64,000 nucleotides of DNA from the NCBI GenBank assembly GCA_030522415.1, contig CM060112.1, forward strand, positions 13,053,501-13,117,500, given 5' to 3'. The notes beneath the pieces are model-generated. The model was given only the letters and a program-made list of their open reading frames with translations. It was not told where the DNA came from and did no database searches. How positions within the stretch are numbered: position 1 is the stretch's first letter; every line of letters begins with the position of its first letter. This document shows positions 21,506 to 35,918 of this stretch, one piece after another. The DNA is from Channallabes apus (taxonomy: Eukaryota > Chordata > Actinopteri > Siluriformes > Clariidae). The position numbers were made by a program, and so were the translations under genes.

Positions 21506-23131
21506 ATTCAGGGCTATTTATGATGGAGACACCTTTTTACGTTTTAAATATGTAAAACCTCCGCTGCGTGTATTCATTCACAGGCTGCAGCGCGCGCACA
21601 GAGAAATAGGAGACTGTGGTGTATGAGTGGATTGGAGAGAAGAGAGCTGTTCAGTTACTATAAAATATATATATAAACATAATATGATCTTTTTGAGTTA
21701 TAATGTTTTTTTAATTATTCATAAGAAAACCTTTCAGTTTTGTAAATATTCTAGTTATAGTGTGTTATGTTTTTCTTTAGGTTAAACGGTTTTGAGAATT
21801 AGACCATCCAGCTAAGATAAATATTATGTCGTTGATTGATAAAATCTGGAATAAGGATAATTTATTTTATTTAATTTGTATTTTTCACCTCCCCCCCGAG
21901 GGATTGCCACCTTATTGTGGTCAGGGGGTTTGCGTGCCACAGTGACCTTAAGAGCTATACCAACAGGATACCTGATAATAGCTATAGATAAAAGATAAAA
22001 GATAATAGCTATACCAACTTAGTCTTTGGAGGTGGGGGATGCATGTTGAAATGCAGACTTTTTAACCCAAGACTATATAAGTTTTTACAGTACTTAGATA
22101 AGGGGGAATCAAAAACTGCCCCCAAAAATGTTTTACTGCAAGTTTGAAAAACCCACTCTCATCACCTAACACACACACACAAATTATTTGCAAACCGTTT
22201 TCGCTGACACTTTGAGTGTAATTAATGAATTTACTGAACATATTCAAATAAACACACCATACGGCAAATAAATCATCTCAAAGCGTTTATTTTTTGGGTC
22301 ATAAATGCAGTGTTCATTTACATTCCTGTGTGTCCATGTTACGTCAGAGGACATGCGCCGATGTTTATCACACATTCCAATAAGAGAGATTACTCACTCC
22401 CAAAGGTTTTTTGCGCCGTATTTCGATTTTTAAAAAAGTTGCTCATTTTCACCACGAACACGGATGAGTCTTCGGGTTTCCTCAGCCGTCCATATACAGA
22501 ATATAAATTACAAAACTGTGGTCACGTTGCAATAAGTAAGAATAGTGTAAGCAAAACAATAGTGTATGGCCGTAAGCAAAACAAACAATGCGTTATCAAA
22601 TGCTCGGCAAAATGCCGTGCTACTGAACTTTCATATTTGTTTGTAGCATGCAGTAAAGTGTATGTGACATAAAAATATATATTTGTAATATTGTGCAATA
22701 TGTGCTATCCGCTAGCAAACTTCTTTGTTGTATGTTTTACATACAATGAAAACTTGTCATAAAAATCTTTATTAATGGCAAAAATGACTTAACATTTATG
22801 GGTCTGTTTGCTCGAGTGAGCAGCCATGTTGAAAACTTCGCTTAGCCCTTCGTTTGAAGTGAGGTCCTGAAAAATCTTCGTTTGGAGGGCTATCTGGCCC
22901 TTCCCCCCTCCCGCTACACCTCCAACCAAAAGAGAAATGAGACACCACTACCCCTGCACGTGAACGCGCCAAATGGAAGAGTAGGGGGAAGGGTTGGGAT
23001 TCAGCCTTAATATTGGAGCAATAAAATTTACTTAAAATCTGTGTCCAAATTGTTATGAGGATTTTATCAAGTAAATCTTACAAGTTCTTTTTTTCAGTGC
23101 ATGGGTGAACACGATGTTTTAAGAATTTAAT

Positions 23132-23152
23132 TATATATATATATATATATTT

Positions 23153-23218
<66 letters not shown>
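23132..23218. repeat. (TA)n-(GT)n compound microsatellite
   Basis: A short TA run followed by about 31 GT dinucleotides. Downstream (23350-23640) is a segment starting CAGGGGCATAGATTTAGGGT that looks like a dispersed teleost repeat, with no clear end. Confidence 0.95.
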
Positions 23219-23219
<1 letters not shown>

Positions 23220-24094
23220 CCGGTGCAACTCACACGTCCTATTCCATTGTCATTCATACTGCCATAGTTTTTAGAGCCCTAAAAAAGCATTCGCTAGTAA
23301 GTAAGTAAATAAAAGACAAATGAATAAATAGTTTTAAATTATATATATACAGGGGCATAGATTTAGGGTGGACGGAGGGGATGTGTCCCCACCAATATCC
23401 TCCGACCATTGAAATGTCCCCACCAATAATTTAATCCACTTTTTTTTAAATCATTCTGTCAACATTAACCTAGACACGCAGAAAGGGATAAATCACGTTC
23501 TCTCCTTGAGTCCTCCCGCCCCCAAAACACATATGAACATTTTGATTGGCTGTGCCTTTCCCTGCCATCATGTGATAGACGCGTTCAGACACAAGCAGCG
23601 CCAAATGCAGTGGACTCACATTCAGTACAGCAGGCCAGGATATAGTCTGTGAATACGGACGTAAAACTAACAGCAGATTAAACAGCTAAATGTAAAAGTA
23701 TAAATATGATCCCTGTCAGTCTCCTAATCTAGTGACTGTTTGTCAGAAATCAGTATTGTGAAAGAAATTGATAAACTAATATACTAATATTGCCATATGG
23801 CTAGAATTTTGTTGACACCAATAGACAATCCACTTCAGAAAAAAAGTTTTTAAAATGCATTCACTTACTTGGCGAACATTAATGATTTGATTCGAGGTTT
23901 GCACACAAAGACTCAGAAAAAGTGAAATAAAATGATTGCTGTTTAAATGGCATGTGTTTATCCTGTTTTGTCAGGTAACAGAACCTAAACACCTGTGCTG
24001 TATATCAGACAGCGATGGAGAGAGTGTAGATTACACACAGGTGCTCTCTAGTCATTAGCACTCATCAGGCAATGTCTATGGCCAACTGACTGTA

Positions 24095-24322
24095 CTCAGA
24101 CCAAAGGGGGCTGAATAATTACACACACCCCACTTTTCAGTTATTTATTTGTAAAAAAAAAATGTTTGAAATCATGTATGATTTTCGTTCCACTTCTCGC
24201 GTGTACACCACTTTGTATTGGTCTTTCACGTGGAATTCCAATAAAATTGATTCATGTTTGTGGCTGTAATGTGACAAAATGTGGAAAAGTTCACGGGGGG
24301 CGAATACTTTTGCAAGCCACTG
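24095..24322. mobile_element. Tc1-like element terminus fragment
   Basis: The right end CGAATACTTTTGCAAGCCAC followed by TGTA closely matches the terminal repeat common to many fish Tc1-like elements (reading inward, CAGTGGCTTGCAAAAGTATT), next to a TA at 24323-24324. The internal part includes GTGGCTGTAATGTGACAAAA, also typical. The left end is absent and there is no transposase. Confidence 0.75.
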
Positions 24323-25333
24323 TAGTTGTCCTGAGATTTTTACATTGTTACCAATAATAGGCTGAGGCATTCTCTGTCCATGCTCATAAGGAATCCCTCA
24401 ATGTTTTTCAATTAGGGGACAGAAGCAGATCAGCCATGTTGTAGTTCAGGTGAAGAGGCGAGTTCACAGTAGGTCAATCTGAATGTTGATTATACAGTAT
24501 ATAACATATAATATGTGTGCGTGTATTATACATGTTGATTATACTAATATTTAGCATTATGAGGAGTGATAGGCTGAGGATGTAAGTGATTAATTAGTGT
24601 TTTTGGCAAAAGTTTTGAACTGACATTTCACTTTTTTGTCACGCTATTTCATCAGGTGGCAATGCTGTCCGGTCCTAGTGCAGTCAGAGGGGAAGAGTTA
24701 GGGTCAAAGCCATTGTTCACCCCCAAAAAAAACTTTACTCACTATTTACTCCTTAAGTGGTTCCAAACTTTAATGATTTTCTTTATTTTGTTGAATACAA
24801 AATAAGATATTGGGGAAAAAAGCTGAAAACATTGACTTCCGTAGCAGGAAAAACAAATACTATGTAAATCAATGATTACAGGTTTTCAGCATTCTACAAA
24901 ATATCATCTTTAGTGTTTATCAGAAGAAAAAAAGAACAGCCTGGACAATATTGATGTCAAACAAATATGCCAGCAGTTTATTTTTGTTAACGAGAGGCGA
25001 AGGCATGTTTTTGTCTCCTTCATATAGGAGCAATAGGCATTGAGCTGTTGTGTGGTACTCTACCTAGTAGTTCATGTTTAGATGTAATCTACTTTTATAT
25101 ATATACAGATGATTGAGATGTTTCATTTGCACTAGGGCTCAATAAAGAATAGTTTTTATTTTATTAAAGACTATCTTTTTGTCAGTTATGAAACATTCCT
25201 TTAACTTTACACTATTCCTTAATTTAACTTAATGAATTGCATTTCGAGTGGATTAATATAAATCGAAGCATTGCTAGTATTAATGTAAAGTGATTTCGCA
25301 CCATATTAAGAAAACCTAGCAAACCTACGCACT

Positions 25334-25368
<35 letters not shown>

Positions 25369-25984
25369 GTGTATATATGGAAATATAATTAATATTTTCG
25401 TGTTTAATTACAAAAAAAAACATTTTAATGGTTAGTGATTGTTGCAGACATTTACACTATTTTTGAGAACTATTAAGTTCTCCTTCAACGTGTCATAGCC
25501 GATAACTGCCCCTTTGAAGCCTTTGAATGGTGTTAAAAATACTTGCAAAACAAGTATTGCAGCCATACATTGGAGGGAAATTCTGAGGTGGTCAGTGATT
25601 GATGGCACGGTCGGTCGGAGGGGGTTGTGATCACACCTATAGATCTTTTGTTCTAGGCTATCGGTCAAATATCTCTCCACTTGGAAGCAAAAACATGCAA
25701 GGGATTTCAGCATCTCGACGCACATACTAAGCTGTTTATAAAGTAGACACTGTTTGTTTTTTCATTTTGTAATCTTTCCCGTGTTTACCGTGTACTGTAC
25801 AATGTATATTCATTTTTTAATGAATTACTGTAAATAAACTACACATTCCGTTGATTTACCAGAAATGACTTTTCTGTTTTTTTGTGTGTGCTAAACTAAA
25901 CTTCAGGGTCAAAGTAATAGCGATTTTATTTGAAAAGTATTATATATTTACAATGCTGATAAGTTCAAGCTTAGATTCATATAT

Positions 25985-26256
25985 AAACTGCTTCAAAGTC
26001 TTTCCGTGACCGCTGAAATCCGACAGACGCAGGGCTCAAGGGAGGTGTGTCTGTGTGTGTGTGTGTGTGTGCGCACACGTGTGTATGTGTGTGTGTGTGC
26101 GGGTTAGTGTGCCTGTCCTATTTTCAGCGGATTTTTCCGCTTCCGCAGATCAGTTTATCAACTTGTAATATATACATTTTAGGAATATATTAACATGTGC
26201 AGACATTTAAGGGTGCGCTGCCCTCTCTTGCCCCTGCGTAGAGCCTACACACACAC

Positions 26257-26290
<34 letters not shown>

Positions 26291-26935
26291 TATATAAATA
26301 CACATTTGGAATCTGCATCTACATTTTCTGTTACAAGTATAGAATTAGGTTCAGCTGAGACTCATGATCAATGGTGTTAGGGTACTTATGTAGTGATAAT
26401 TAGTTTCAGCCAGATCATTAAAACTAACAATGGACTATGACACTCTTGAGAGGGGATATGAAGGTGTTATTCATTTATTTATTCTCTACAAGGGTGCGAA
26501 CTACAGTACAGACCAAACTATAACTCTCTCTTACTACTATAAAAATTCTAGATATAAACAAACAAAATACAGCTTTTTTCCTCAGAGGTAAACGGAAAAG
26601 TGAAGTTGTTCAGCTGTTCACTGTCACTGCAGCTTCTTCAAAGTCTTCCCACTCCGTGACCACTGAAATCCGACAGGACACCACGTTAGGCTACGTCTTG
26701 ACTCATTTGTATACCGACGGTGATTGGATGTTTCCAGAGGGCTCAGGGGAGTGTGTGTCTATGTGTGTGTGTCTATGTGTGTGTGTGTGTGTCTATGTGT
26801 GTGTGTTTATGTGTGTGCGTGCGCGCAGGTACTTGTTCTACTGTTATAAAAACTCTAAATATAAACAAACAAAATACAGCTTTTTTTTCAGAAGTAAACG
26901 GAAAAGTGAAGATGTTCAGTGTCACTATGCAGATG
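25985..26935. repeat. Diverged tandem duplications with GT and ATCT microsatellites
   Basis: A motif CCGTGACC(A/G)CTGAAATCCGACAG followed by GT repeats occurs at about 26005 and 26650. A second motif, ATAAACAAACAAAATACAGC, followed by GTAAACGGAAAAGTGAAG occurs at about 26555 and 26860. The region also holds an ATCT repeat (26257-26291). It has been built by repeated duplication; no gene is visible. Confidence 0.7.
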
Positions 26936-27090
26936 TTACACTCAGTGGAGTTACCGAAATCATTGGTTTAGTCCTCATTGAGCTTTTGTTCCTCTTATGT
27001 GAGCATAAACAGTGAAACATTCCACAGGTTTATAATACACCGCGGCCAAGTGAACCACGTTCCCGTCGAACGAAACGAGGCATAATCGTG

Positions 27091-27493
27091 GTGTTTGCCT
27101 CGGTTATGACACACCATAGATTATTACCTGCTGTGGTAGATCTGAATATTTATTCAAACACAATAATAAAGCTTTATATCCTCAGGAGGGCTCAGTACAT
27201 TGTTTTAGCGATAGTTTCACGGAAGCGAGTTCAGAACTAATCTAACCAAACCAAAAAAAAAAAAACATCCGAAGCTTCAAATAGAATGAACGAACTAATG
27301 AAATTGATATATATGTAATTGATATACTGTATATACAGACGTGTGTGTGTCATTTTAATTCAAATGAACATTTTAATGCTTTCTGATACACTTATCAACT
27401 TATCCACATAAACTTATCAACACATACTCTCCGTGCACGCACATACAATCTCTAAAAAAGTAAAATTAATAACATACATATACAAATAAACAA
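27091..27493 (-). repeat. Inverted copy of 63596-64000
   Basis: This block is nearly the reverse complement of 63596-64000 (shared features include an A/T-homopolymer next to TTTGGTTTGGTTAGATTAG and a TGATAAGTGTATCAGAAAGC segment). Relative to the nearest CAGATGTCGCC terminus both copies have the same orientation, supporting membership in TIR family 2. Confidence 0.85.
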
Positions 27494-27510
27494 AAATATA
27501 AACGTCTATG

Positions 27511-29227
27511 TATATTGAAGTTTACGGTCAACGCAGAGTCGGGTAAGCACATGTGATGACGCGCGCGCCCTCACCTCTTGTTACGGCTGCCTATTTGGCC
27601 AAAAAATAATTGAACGATATGCCTGGTCCTGGAAAGAGACAATAAATATATATATTTTTTATACATTTATTGCATTGTTTGTTGTTTACAGTCAAGCCAT
27701 CAACATACAATAAAATGTAAACATGAGATCTAAACTAAAAACTGTGCTCTCTGTGCTGGTGCTGGCAATATCATCTCTTTGTTCTGCTGTCTCCGGCTCC
27801 CTCCCTGGTCCTGAACCGTACCTGGCCCTTCCTCTACTCTCACTGTCTCAGAACAGACTGACTCCTGAAGCAGAAAAAAAACAATGCAGGAAAAGATGTT
27901 TTCCATACTCATAATAACTAACTTGTTTACATTACACTTGTTAAATTGAAAGATCATACTGTAAATTGGTGAGCCTATTACTTTCTACTGAACAGCCCCA
28001 ACTCAGAAAACATTAAAGAAATTGTTCACCCGAAAAAAAAATAATAATAATTATCAGTCATTATCCCTTCAATAAAAGCACCACACTTACCCACACTGTA
28101 CATCTGATTGACCCTACTGAAAAAAAAATAGCACTGGCTAAACTTAAAACAATTGAAGTAATCTGTCACACCTAATATTTGGGAAGTGACGTAATGTAAA
28201 TAAACCTTTTACTCTAAGATTTAAGGCATTCATAATTTAAATATAAAAAAGCATAAGCATAAAAATAAGCATAAAAAACTTAATTACATATTGATTTACA
28301 CTCAAAGCACATTTCTTTATATAAACATTTATTGTGGAATGAACATATTTTCATCCAAAATGTTAACATTACTCCATAAAATTACAAATAGTAACACTCA
28401 ACTTTGCAACACACATTTATTAATTGGACTGAAAAGAAAATTAGAAAATGGTCTTGAAACAAAATCAGCAGAGGTAAAACATGGAACATTCATGTGCGAC
28501 TGATGGAAACTCAAAAAGTCACAATCCCGATTTCCTGTGGAGGCTGAAGACAGTCCTCTTCCTACCTGAGGACAAACAGGGCCATTGTGCACCTCACAAG
28601 TTCTGCCTGAGCTTCATCTTTCTGAACAACCTAATAAAAGAAAGGACATTTGTTAGACAATTGCTCTATTTGGCAAAACAGTGTCTGATGTATGCATGTA
28701 AAATCACTTAATGCTCCCTATGAGTGAAAAAAACACCTAGGATTATGGTGCAGCATGATAAATGTAATTAGCTCAATGAATACGCCAAAATAACTGACAT
28801 ACATATACACACTATGTATTAATGATAAAGTTTATCATTTTAAGTATTAATTTCAGGAGGTAATCACCTCCAGGCTCTAGGGTCATAAAAACAAACATAG
28901 TATTGTTGGTTATGTTAGGCTTGTAAAGCGTGAAAAAATGAACATGGCAGACATTGAAACCTGTATTCAGACAGCATACACTAACCTGTGAACAAGTTAA
29001 ACTAAAGTTTTATTCTGCTAGTTATGTTTTAATTTAGTGCATCACAGCCAACTTGATGTGGATGCCTTGCTCAGGTCCTGTGGCTTCCATTCACAAGATT
29101 ACATTTGACACCAAGCTAATTTCTGCTTTTGAGCGAGTACATACCAGATCAAGAACTTGAAGATGAAGATTATATCTCTGGTCTTCTCTCTGACGGGTTC
29201 CTCCCTAGTTTCTGATGATCTCAATTA
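27511..29227. other. Unassigned interior of TIR family 2 element
   Basis: AT-rich DNA with scattered short exon-like frames. One is a minus-strand block at 27870-27740 (ESVCSETVRVEEGPGTVQDQ) with plausible borders. Another is a plus-strand run at 29142-29213 (IPDQELEDEDYISGLLSDGF) ending in a stop. I recognise neither. They could be captured host exons or remnants of an intron-bearing transposase gene. Confidence 0.35.
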
Positions 29228-32200
29228 CAGTGGTGTGACAACCAGACTGCTCATTACCGTCGCACTCACCGCCGTGGAAACGCGGCAGCGGCCGAAATAA
29301 ACCAGGAGCATTTCAAAATAATTCGTGAAATGACCGCCAGGTGGCGCAAATTGACATTTTCCGTCGTATCGGTTTTTAAATATATTCAGAGCTTAAGTCA
29401 TAATAAAGTCAAAACAATATGTTGTAGCAAAGTAATACTACAATTATGATAATTTACACATCCAACAAACATGTAAAACTATAAATATAAAAAATATGAG
29501 TTAGAAAACATTGGTTTTATTTTGTTTAGACAGACTCTCTGTTTTTATCTGTTTAGTGTTATTATTAAAGAAAACAGCGCAAACAACAGCACTAGGGCTT
29601 TCAAAAAAATTATTTCGACAATACTTACAGTTGTTAGAGTTTAAGACATCAAGATTTAAATATAGAAATAACTAAAACAAATAGAGCAAACTTCCAGAAT
29701 AGATAATAAAAAATAAATCAATAAAAAAGATGTATGCCTCTCATTACATTATATTTTGGTTCAGTGCCAGACGAAGTGCGAGCTAATATTGTCTTACATT
29801 TGTGAATAAAATATCATTGTTTTATTCAGAGATTTACAGTATTTGTGCAAAATAATAGTTATGACATAATTAAATATAAATATAATTACAGGCTCTGGAT
29901 TCGTTTTTCGTTTGCAGTATAAAACCAAAATACATCTTACTATTTTTGAGAGATTCGTCGTAAAAAAAACTGTTTTTTTTTTCAGATATTTGTCTGTACA
30001 AAATAATATTTATGCAATATAATCACGGGCTCTTGATTCGTTATTCGTTTGCAATATAAACCAAAATACATTAACCATATAATATAAACCAAAATATAAA
30101 CCAAAATATTTAATTTGCTGTATTAAATATTTATGCCGTCTCATCAAGGATCCAAAGATTGCCTTGTACTAAATAATATTTTTGCTGATTTTTTTCTGCG
30201 ATTCAGTTGTGTGATGTTTTAATGATGAATGATGTTTTACTGTATGTTTACTGTATATAAAAAAAAATATGAGTTAGAAAACATTGGTTTTATTTTGTTT
30301 AGACAGACTCTCTGTTTTTTGGAATTTTGGAATCCACAGACGCAAAAGAACATGATAATAATAATCAAAAGAATAATATTAATCTTTTTGCTGTTTATTT
30401 CCACCATTTAATAATGTTTTAATTATCAATAATTAAAGCTGCTCGTGTCGGCTCATATCGGGAGCATTTTTTATGAAAGATAAACAAACAGCTGTGTGTG
30501 AATGGAAAAGAGTGCGCTTTGCCGAGTTTTGATCTACTGTAAAGTCAGATGATCACATTTAAACAATTTATTCATACAGATGTACCTGTTTTACATGGAA
30601 AGTTACAGGTTTGGGCTACTGTTATCTACTTCAAATATTTGAAGTTAAAAGCTAAAACTTGAAGATTTGAAGCTAAAACTTCAGCCCTTTTCATATTTTC
30701 CCCGTGGTCGTTATTAAAAAATATATATAAATAAAAGTTTTGCCTTCCAAGGCAACAGATTATGGAGCTTCTTGAGCTGCTCAGACCTGCGCGTGCGTCG
30801 TACTTACACTCCCCGTCCCGATGTCCAGCTGCTCGCTGCTTTTTGTTTAAAATATGTTTCATTCATCATTAGCCATTATCCATAACTTTATGGGTTTTTC
30901 TTTTGACACGTTTTATTTTTATGAAATTTGATTTAGTTAAATGAGAAAATAACCATGGGAGTTTCAAACCCCGCATCCATTCATGTTTCTGTGTGATTGT
31001 AATGTTTAATACCCCTACAGTATTCACTTACTGTATGCGGTTTGACTCGCTGTGAGATGCGGTGTGTTATACCCCTATCGCACCTGCTCGGTCTCGCGCT
31101 GTGACCGTAGGCTTGATCATGATTCACCCCGAGTCTTTGCGCTGTGATTACGTTTCCATGCTTCCGCGTGAAAAATTCCGCGAAGATCTTCCGCATGTTA
31201 AACATGTTTATTTTTTTGCGTGGTAAGATGGAAACGTAATAACAGCACCAAAACTCGCACCGAATCATAATGAACCGCACTTATGGCCCCGCGTGAGATA
31301 GATGTATTAAACCTCCACTCTGTCATCTCATCGTATTCATTCCATAAGTGCGCTATACAACCAGTGTGTAAGTGTGTAAGTGTGTACAAACAACAGCACA
31401 ATGCATGTGTGAATGGCTGAAACGTTAAGTCAGATGAACGCGCGCGCCGATATGAGAGATTAGATCTTTCAGCACGCCGATGTCAGTCACTAGCAAGGAG
31501 CATTTACTGATCACATTTAAACAATTTATTCATACAGATGTACATGTTTTATAGGTCGTTTTTCGTTTGCAGTATGAAACCAAAATACATCTTACTATTT
31601 TTGAGAGATTTGCTTTTAAAAAAATCTAAAAAATAAATAAATAAAAATTCAGATATTTGTCTGTACAAAATAATATTTATGCAATATAATCACAGGCTCT
31701 TGATTCGTTATTCGTTTGCAATATAAACCAAAATACATTAACCATATAATATAAACCAAAATATAAACCAAAATATTTAATTTGCTGTATTAAATATTTA
31801 TGCCGTCTCATCAAACTCGCAACTCACTCCGAAGAGCATCCTTCTCTGCCTTGCAAACTCCCAACTCACTTGAAATTTAATATCGTATATAATATTTAAT
31901 ATTGGCATAATATCCCTGCCCCAATTCTAACAGCTGTACAGTATGAGTTGAAATAATAACAGTAGTGTTTTTCTTTACTGAATAGGCAGAGCCTCTGAAT
32001 AGGCAGAGCCGTTGATGTCTTTTGTTTCGGCTGTGAGTGGATGCGCTGTAGTAATCCACGTTTTATACAAATTACATAAACTTTTTTCAGTCATGATATA
32101 CTAACATATATTTCAGTCATGATTTCAGTCATGATATACTAACATATTTTTCGCCGTGTAGTGCGCGCGCAACATCTAAAGGGCGAGCGTTCACACAGCT

Positions 32201-35200
32201 GACCAAATCGTCATTAGCGTGCCCCTCCCCCAAACAGCGCAGCGAGGAGCATTTACCTGTTAAACAGGTTTTACAGGTGTGCTTTGCAAAGTCAGACACA
32301 TACAAATGCAAATGATACTGAATAGCTGTTCTCACCTACAGTATACACTCGGAGAAACTAGAATGAGCAAGAATGAGATTTTTCTTACCATAACATGTAG
32401 TGTTATTAATCACTCTACACTGTTTTTAATTACTTTTAATTTTATTTATAAATAAACAAACCAAATAAAATTATTCCATGTGTATTTACCCTTTGTAAAA
32501 TAGCATTAAAAATGATGGGTCGTGTATCGAGTGATTAAAAAACAATACAAGGCACGTTATGATAAGGAACCTTTCTACAGTACAGTATCTCTTCCATTTC
32601 AGTGATTAAAAAACGGTAAAAATGTCAATTTTGGAATCCACAGACGCTCAAACAGCAAAAGAACATGATAATAATAATCAAAATAATATTATTATTCTTT
32701 TTGCTTTTTATGTCCACCATTTAATAATGATTTAATTATCAATAATTAAAGCTGCTCACATCGCGCGCTTTCACTTTAAAAATGCAGTGTTTAATCAGCA
32801 AGTATATGTCGCCTCTCTTTATGATTGATAAATATTCTGACTGAAACAAATCTGCTCGTGTCGGATTGTTCATTTTTTATGAAAGAGGAGAGGAAACGTT
32901 TGCATGATCCTGCGTGTGCGCCTTTAACTTTGATCTAAAGTCATATGAACGCGCGCGCCGATATGAGAGATTAGATCTTTCAGCACGCCGATGTCAGTCC
33001 CTATAGCAAGGAGCATTTACTTACATCTAAACTGAGTCATTTACATAAATCACTGATCACATTTAAACAATTTATTCATACAGATGTACATGTTTTATAG
33101 GTTTGTTACTGAAGAACTGTGGCAGCGGGCACACCTAAAAATAAACGCAGGATTATTATTTTTTTTATAGTTTTATATAAATAAAAAATGCTTTTATAAA
33201 TGTGGGCTGTTATCTACAGTACTTCAGTACTTATATTTCACGTCTGTGAGGCGAGTATACACGGAGTTTGGGTTCATTTTCTGACGCGCTCAAGTTCACC
33301 GAAAACAATACAGAACCCCGTTTAGTGTAATTTATTTCATTTAATAAATCTACTACAAATTTAAAGAACACAAAATATAAGATGACACAAGACCCTGGAT
33401 TCGTTTTTCGTTTGCAGTATAAAACCAAAATACATCTTACTATTTTTGAGGGATTTGTTTTAAAAAAAAATCTAAAAAATAAATAAATAAAAATTCAGAT
33501 ATTTGTCTGTACAAAATAATATTTATGCAATATAATCACAGGCTCTTGATTCGTTATGATTGCCCCAATTCTAACAGCTGTACAGTATGAATTGAAACAA
33601 TAAGTCAGATGAACGCGCGCGCCGATATGAGAGATTAGATCTTTCAGCACGCCGATGTCAGTCACTACAGTAGCAAGGAGCATTTACTGATCACATTTAA
33701 ACAATTTATTCATACAGATGTACATGTTTTATAGGTTTGTTACTGAAGAACTATGGCAGCGGGCACACCTAAAAATAAACGCAGGATTATTTTTTTATAT
33801 AGTTTTATATAAATAAAAAATGTTTTTATAAATGTGGGCTACTGTTATCTACTTCAAATATTTGTTAAACAGGCTGGAAACTCACTCTGACCATTTTAAT
33901 AATTCATTGATAAGATAGTGATTCCTTTGGTTATGGCTATGCTGATCATGTCATCTCGTCGTCAGTGAGCGCGCCTATACAGTAATTCACTTCTCATACG
34001 AATTACATAATCTAATATTTTTTTTTTCATTAGTTTATATTAAAGCAGATATTTCTCTTTCTATAAGTATATATTTTTCACATCTGTGAGGCGAGTATAC
34101 ACGGAGTTTGGGTTCATTTTCTGACGCGCTCAAGTTCACCAAAATCAATACAGAACCCCGTTTACTTTATTTATTTAACAAAATCATAAAGTTTTTTCGT
34201 CATTGTGAGTGCACCTAAATAAAAGTAGAGTCTTTGCCGAGTTTTGATCTAAAGTCAGATGAACGCTCGTGCCGATATGAGAGATTAGATATCTCTTTCA
34301 GCAAACACATATTAATGGTGTTAAATAAGCGCTATGCGGCGCTGGGAGAAACGCACGCCGATGTCAGTCCCTAGCATTTACTTACATCTAAACTGAGTCA
34401 TTTACATAAATCACTGATCACATTTAAACAATTTATTCATACAGATGTACATGTTTTATAGGTTTGTTACTGAAGAACTTTGGCAGCGGGCACACCTAAT
34501 AATAAATGCCGGATTATTATTATTATTTTTATTTATAGTTTTATATAAATAAAAATGCTTTTATAAATGTGGGCTACTGTTATCTACTTCAAATATTTGT
34601 TAAAACAGCGGGGGAAATTCACTCTGACCATTTTAATAATTCATTGATAAGGTAGTGATTCCTTTGGCTGTGCTGATCATGTCATCTCGTCGTCAGTGAG
34701 CGCGCCTATAATTCACTTCTCATACGAATGACATAATCTAATTTTTTTTTTCATTAGTTTATATTAAAGCAGATATTTCTCTTTCTATAAGTATATATTT
34801 TTCACGTCTGTGAGGCGAGTATACACGGAGCTTGGGTTCATTTTCTGACGCACCAAAATCAATACAGAACCCCGTTTACTTTATTTATTTAACAAAATCA
34901 TAAAGTTTTTCGTCATTGTGTGTGCACCTAAATAAAAGTAGAGTCTTATGAGTCTTATGAAAGCTCCAAGATGACACAAGACCCTACACGTAGCCTTTCT
35001 ACTATAATTACACAGTTTACAACGTTTACGTTGCTTAAATTCGATCCTAAAAAACTGAATTTAATTTTAATTATAAATTTGTACTGTAATGTTACTACTG
35101 TGATTATGAATTCGTTTATTTACAATGTTTCACTTTATTTTATCTGCAACGACGTGCAGCTGTGGACAGGTCGTCTCATTAAGCCTGGAGAGAACGAGCT

Positions 35201-35328
35201 GATGCCTGAGGCGTCAGTCTATAGTTATATAGCGCCACTCAGTGGTAAAAGCCAGCAAACGCACAAACCCAAATGCTGACGCCATACGCTGCGACGGTAG
35301 AAGTCGCATACTGCCTGTGCACCCACTG
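29228..35328 (+). mobile_element. TIR family 1 element, 6.1 kb, non-coding
   Basis: It starts CAGTGGTGTGACAACCAGAC and ends, read inward on the other strand, CAGTGGGTGCACAGGCAGTA. It is flanked by TA at 29226-29227 and 35329-35330. Both ends and several interior blocks match 47016-50552, in the same orientation. No frame exceeds about 100 residues and none resembles a transposase. The middle is made of repeated modules. It looks like a large non-autonomous DNA transposon. Confidence 0.85.
31432..34620 (+). repeat. Repeated internal modules of TIR family 1
   Basis: A module with CGATATGAGAGATTAGAT, CACGCCGATGTCAGTC, GATCACATTTAAACAATTTA and then TGGCAGCGGGCACACCTAA recurs from about 31432, 32941, 33602 and 34254 in this element, once at about 49456 in the 3.5-kb copy, and once near 4273-4580. 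Spacing is 650-1500 bp. Shorter repeats, such as ATATGAGTTAGAAAACATTG at 29490, 30268, 47283 and 47753, show the same shuffled structure. Confidence 0.85.
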
Positions 35329-35330
35329 TA

Positions 35331-35913
35331 GTTTGTAGTGTTGCTTGTCCAAGGAAACCAGTAATCTTGCTTGAAGTGGAGCAGATATAATTCTCAGAAA
35401 CTCATTACTGATCTTTAAAAAAAAAAAAAAAAAAGGTAAAAACAAAAATTGGACTGGCTCAAGTTCTTATGTTAGCAATTCTTAATTACAGTGTGTATAA
35501 AGTATAGAAAGCAGTACACTACAAACAGCACTCACTCCAAATTAGCTTGTTCTATGTTTACGTCACTTTCCTATTAATTTTTACATCGTTAACCAACGGT
35601 ACTTAAATATAATTATTTTCTTCGGCGCCGCTGACTTACTGTATAAACTCCGGTGTTTTTGAAAATCACCACGTTAGTTAGCTAATGCTAATGCAGGTAA
35701 TATAGGTGGTTTTAGCTACAGTAGCAAACACGGACACAAAACTCAATCTACAAAGTAGTTGTTCCTGACATAAATCATGAATTTGCTCATAGAAGAGATA
35801 CATTTAACATAGAAATGACATGAGTTTGCTTTCTTACCTGGTTTAAAGGAGTTTTCTTTGAGAATCTCCACCCGCATGTGATTCAGTCCGTGAAAATGCT
35901 GCGTCATGAGGTC
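35331..35913. other. Interior of TIR family 2, possible exon end
   Basis: It contains poly-A at 35417-35433. On the minus strand a short open stretch around 35905-35850 (GLNHMRVEILKENSFKP) runs into CAG|GTAAGA, a donor-like site. The gag-only LTR element inserted beside it at 35914. No gene is identified. Confidence 0.35.
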
Positions 35914-35918
35914 ATGAG

